A stretch of 64,000 bases of DNA from Crotophaga sulcirostris. Its lineage: Eukaryota; Chordata; Aves; Cuculiformes; Crotophagidae. The position numbers and the translations under genes were made by a program. Position 1 is the stretch's first letter, and each line of letters opens with the position of its first letter. A model generated the notes under the pieces. The model worked only from the letters and a program-made list of their open reading frames with translations. It made no database searches and was not told where the DNA came from. Shown in pieces: positions 60,799-64,000 of this stretch. Where the stretch lies: contig VYZB01000525.1 in assembly GCA_013397455.1 (NCBI GenBank), positions 1 to 64,000 of the forward strand, read 5' to 3'.

Positions 60799-63700
60799 AA
60801 AATTGAGAGCAGTGGAATAGTTTCAGATATATGCATGACTTCCATGCAGGAAGAAACTGCCTTCTTTATGAGAAGAGATGGTTGAGAGTTGGGTACAAAA
60901 AAACTGGACATAACTCTGAACAGTAAGGAGAAAACTAAAAGGGAGTAATTAATTACTCAGGACTCTTTATAACACAGCAGCGAGGATCAATTAAATGATC
61001 GGAATTCCTGTTTTTAAAATTAACAAAACATTTTTTTTTCTTGACAGTTTACAACTAAATTGCAACTCTCATGACCATAGTTGATTAAAGGAGCTAAAAC
61101 CCAGATGGCTTCATGATGGGATTAGACACTCCTGGCTTTACCAGTCTGTTAGAAGCTGTTGCATATGGCTATAACATATGGATATGTATATACTGTATAC
61201 AACAGCAAAAAAACCCTAGTCTCTACTTGTAATTTTTCTGTGTCTTTTTCCTATACATCCAACTTTCATCTGACTGAATATGGCTATTCTTTCATTTCAT
61301 AGTTTTGTTTCTTGGTTTTAACCAAAGTCTCAAGTTTTTATGTTTTATATTCTGAAACTATTGTTTAGCTTGCAGCGTTGTGGGATGTATGGTATTCTCT
61401 GAACTAAACAATTTGTTTACTACTGATCCTGAGGGTTGGACTTGTGAATTAAGGTGATCCAGGCTAGGTCCAGTTTTCCAGGATGTTAGATGCACCCAAG
61501 GGGCCCAAGCCTTTTGAACAAGTGCTACATAGCCTAAAACATGTGAGGCTTTGGAATACTCCCTGCTCTGGTCCATCCTGAGATTGCATCCCCCTTCCTC
61601 CCTGCCCTGGGGCTGCAAGTGCTTGACATATGCTATCCATACCTTGTTATCAAATCTAGTCAATAATGGTTTCTCTGTCTAAATATTTAATTAGCAAGTC
61701 TTCAAAGGAGTACTGTGGTAGAAAAATATCTAGTTTTGGCAGCTATAGGGAGCAGTTGTCCCCACTCAGAAATGGAGATCGTTATGGTGCAGCTGGTAAT
61801 TTGTGGTGACAGGGAAGCTAGGCATGTTACCTGTATGTTTGTGCACAAGTGATTAGCAACAAATCAGCATGATCTCTTAGATGAGGATATTTTCCTCATC
61901 ATTACTGGGTTTCAGAGTTAATATCTCAGTTATTGGCATGTGTATCACTGCACTGGCTTCAAGTACGTTAGGATGGTTTTATGTCATGCAATGGGGTAGA
62001 GAAACTTGGAGGAGTCAGGCTGCAGTTTCAAGCAAACCAGTGGTGAGTTTGCATAGTACACAAAGCCTCACATCTTCCTTATTCAGTATGAAAGGGGAAG
62101 AGACCAGGTTTCACTCCCTAGGGACAGACAAGTAAAGCAAAGTAATGCAAACTCAGTGTTCACACCTATGGCCCTGTGTTTGGTAGAGGAGTGAGGAAAA
62201 TGCTGACAGTCCTTATCAGTGAGGCTAGTGAGTGGTGTGAAATGTTTATTTGGCAGATGTTGATGGATCAAAGCAGTTCAGAGCACAGACTGTGAAAATG
62301 CCTTCTCCATCTCATACTCCACTGGGAAAGGAGCTGTCTGAGACCCTGTAATACTGTCAGCTTCAGGGCCTTTTCTGAACAAAGAGGGACACTTAGAGCT
62401 TAATCAAGATGCCGCTGAAAAAAAGTAAAATATTTTTGTTGCTGTTGTTGTTTGGGGGGGAGGTCTATTTTTTTTTTAATTACTTGCCTACATTTTTTTT
62501 CCTAGGAAAGTAATGGTATCAGGCGAGAAAATCTAGGGTAAGATAGTGGTTTAGGCTTCCTGGGGAAAATCAGAGAGAAAAGTTCAAATTACTTTTCAGC
62601 AAAGCAACAACAAAAAATTCATTTTGGGTCACTCCAAGACAGTTTGTTGATTTTCAAACCAAATCTTTTTAATTTATTTTTACACTTAGTGCTTTTGCTG
62701 AAGCTTTTCTTTTGCTGTAGATCATCTTTTAGATGCAAAACATCAGAAAAAACATTGAAATACTTTATACAAAATTTAATATTTTGCGAGGGTTTAATTT
62801 AGGCCAAATCCATTTGCACTGATTTAAAAAACTGTTCCAATCTCTGAAATACAGCTTCCATTTCCTCTGGCTCTGTTCTGTTGTGGAGATGCTTCTGTGG
62901 ATAGCGGTGTAGTTAAATTACTTTAGTTACAGAGGTCTGAAGGTGAAAACAAATGTACTCTTTGGTTAATATAGCTGCCTTAACTGCATTGGCAGACTGT
63001 CTGCTAGGTAGCAGTTGCCTGCCTTCACGTGAGATTTTTGTTCAGTGTGAACTACAGGATGTGTTATGGTAGCAGACCTTCAGCTTTGTTAGTCTAAGCT
63101 GAAGCTGTACTAGGATGATGCTTCAGTCCATGTACCGATATCATTCTGGCACCACTGAAAATGTTATTGGTAGAAATTTAGCCCTGGATCTCAGTTAACA
63201 GGCCTGAAGCTCTCAGCTGTGGTGGAGCACAGGAAAGAAATGGGGCTAGATCTTCAGCTGAGGATAAATTAGGCTTTGCTTACATCATTAGAGCTGACTT
63301 CTACCTGCTGATAATTTGGCCCAGTATCGCAATTGTATTTTTTTTCTCCTGCTGCACCTTGAAAAACAGGTAGTTTTTGTTTCATGGAATAGGCCTATAT
63401 TCTCATTTAGCCAATTAGTGTTGTAATTGCCAGATCTGAAGAGAAGGTGTTTACCTGCTGTCAGCTCTGGTAGAGAGAAAGGGAAAATAGAAAGTTAACT
63501 GTCAGGTCACTGTTCTGAGGAGACATCATCCAAACAGAAGGGATCCTGGCCTGAGTGCAGGACTAAAGGGATGCAGGTCACAGGTGATCAGCAATGTAAC
63601 CCTTTAAGAAGGCACTTCCTTCCCCTAGGAGTCTTATGGGAACCTGCACTGTTTCTGTTTCCTCATACTTTTACATGAAAGAGAAGTTCTCTCAGTCTTT

Positions 63701-64000
63701 GCCCTGTGGCGGGATGTAAAAATAGAAATACTGAACTATAATACCTTGGTACTTCAGCCTGCTTATAGCCTAGAATTCAGATTCTGTTCAAAGCCAATGA
63801 GTTGCCAGGGCAGATGTAATGTGCTTGAATGAGCTTAACAAGATGATTAGGACTCTGTTTACCAGTGTGGCTTGCTTAGAGCAGTGCTCCCAACACCCAG
63901 GGAAACAGGAAGAAATGGTAATTAAGGGCAGCTTTTAAATTCAGTATGTGGCTGATCTGCGTTTTGCCATTTTATTCCTCTTTCCTCTTGCCCTTGTAAA

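Larger units (their letters stand above)
58539..64000 (+). other. Intron to the right edge of the window
   Basis: No recognised exon. Contains a CpG-retaining unexplained segment at about 58800-59330 and a near-perfect homeodomain-type palindrome at 60778-60798. The following canonical PH-domain exon of ARHGAP22 is not present, so the intron continues beyond the edge. Confidence 0.5.

Overview
The window is vertebrate nuclear DNA, almost certainly from a bird. It is AT-rich, intron-like sequence with short, spliced exons. It carries several CR1 retrotransposon copies, some ending in the ATTCTATG-type tail typical of avian CR1, plus two solo LTRs and faint MIR-like SINE fossils. I see no bacterial operons, CRISPR arrays, rRNA genes or tRNA genes.

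Gene content: the only gene I can name is ARHGAP22, a Rho/Rac GTPase-activating protein, on the + strand. Two consecutive coding exons are visible, at 2001-2200 and 12344-12431. They encode the N-terminal linker and the first half of the PH domain. Their splice phases agree with each other (phase 0 between them). The exon coding the protein's extreme N-terminus is not seen and probably lies left of the window. The rest of the PH domain, the RhoGAP domain and the coiled coil lie right of it. The sequence from 12432 to 64000 therefore reads as one intron of more than 51 kb.

Layout: 1-134 is the tail of a minus-strand CR1 endonuclease fragment cut by the window edge. 134-12431 holds the two exons, a CR1 at 3825-4478 and simple repeats. 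12432-31800 is intron with a broken + strand CR1 (21910-22514) and a minus-strand CR1 (26702-27083). 31830-32400 is a CpG island interrupted by exactly 200 Ns. It carries an ATG in good context reading MGVCCGKGG up to the gap, which could be an alternative first exon of ARHGAP22. 32400-64000 is intron with a short CR1 end (35575-35672), a MIR-like SINE (about 38945-39070), an ERVK-like solo LTR (40643-41462), an ERV solo LTR with an exact 5-bp target duplication (51602-52298), a long CR1 3' part (57620-58538), and an unexplained CpG-retaining segment (about 58800-59330).

I found no convincing new biological system. The items most worth a second look are the CpG island with its gap, a possible premature-termination exon just after PH exon 2 (12749-12831), parallel internal duplications in the upstream (U3) half of both LTRs, and a GATA/E-box cluster in the long intron.
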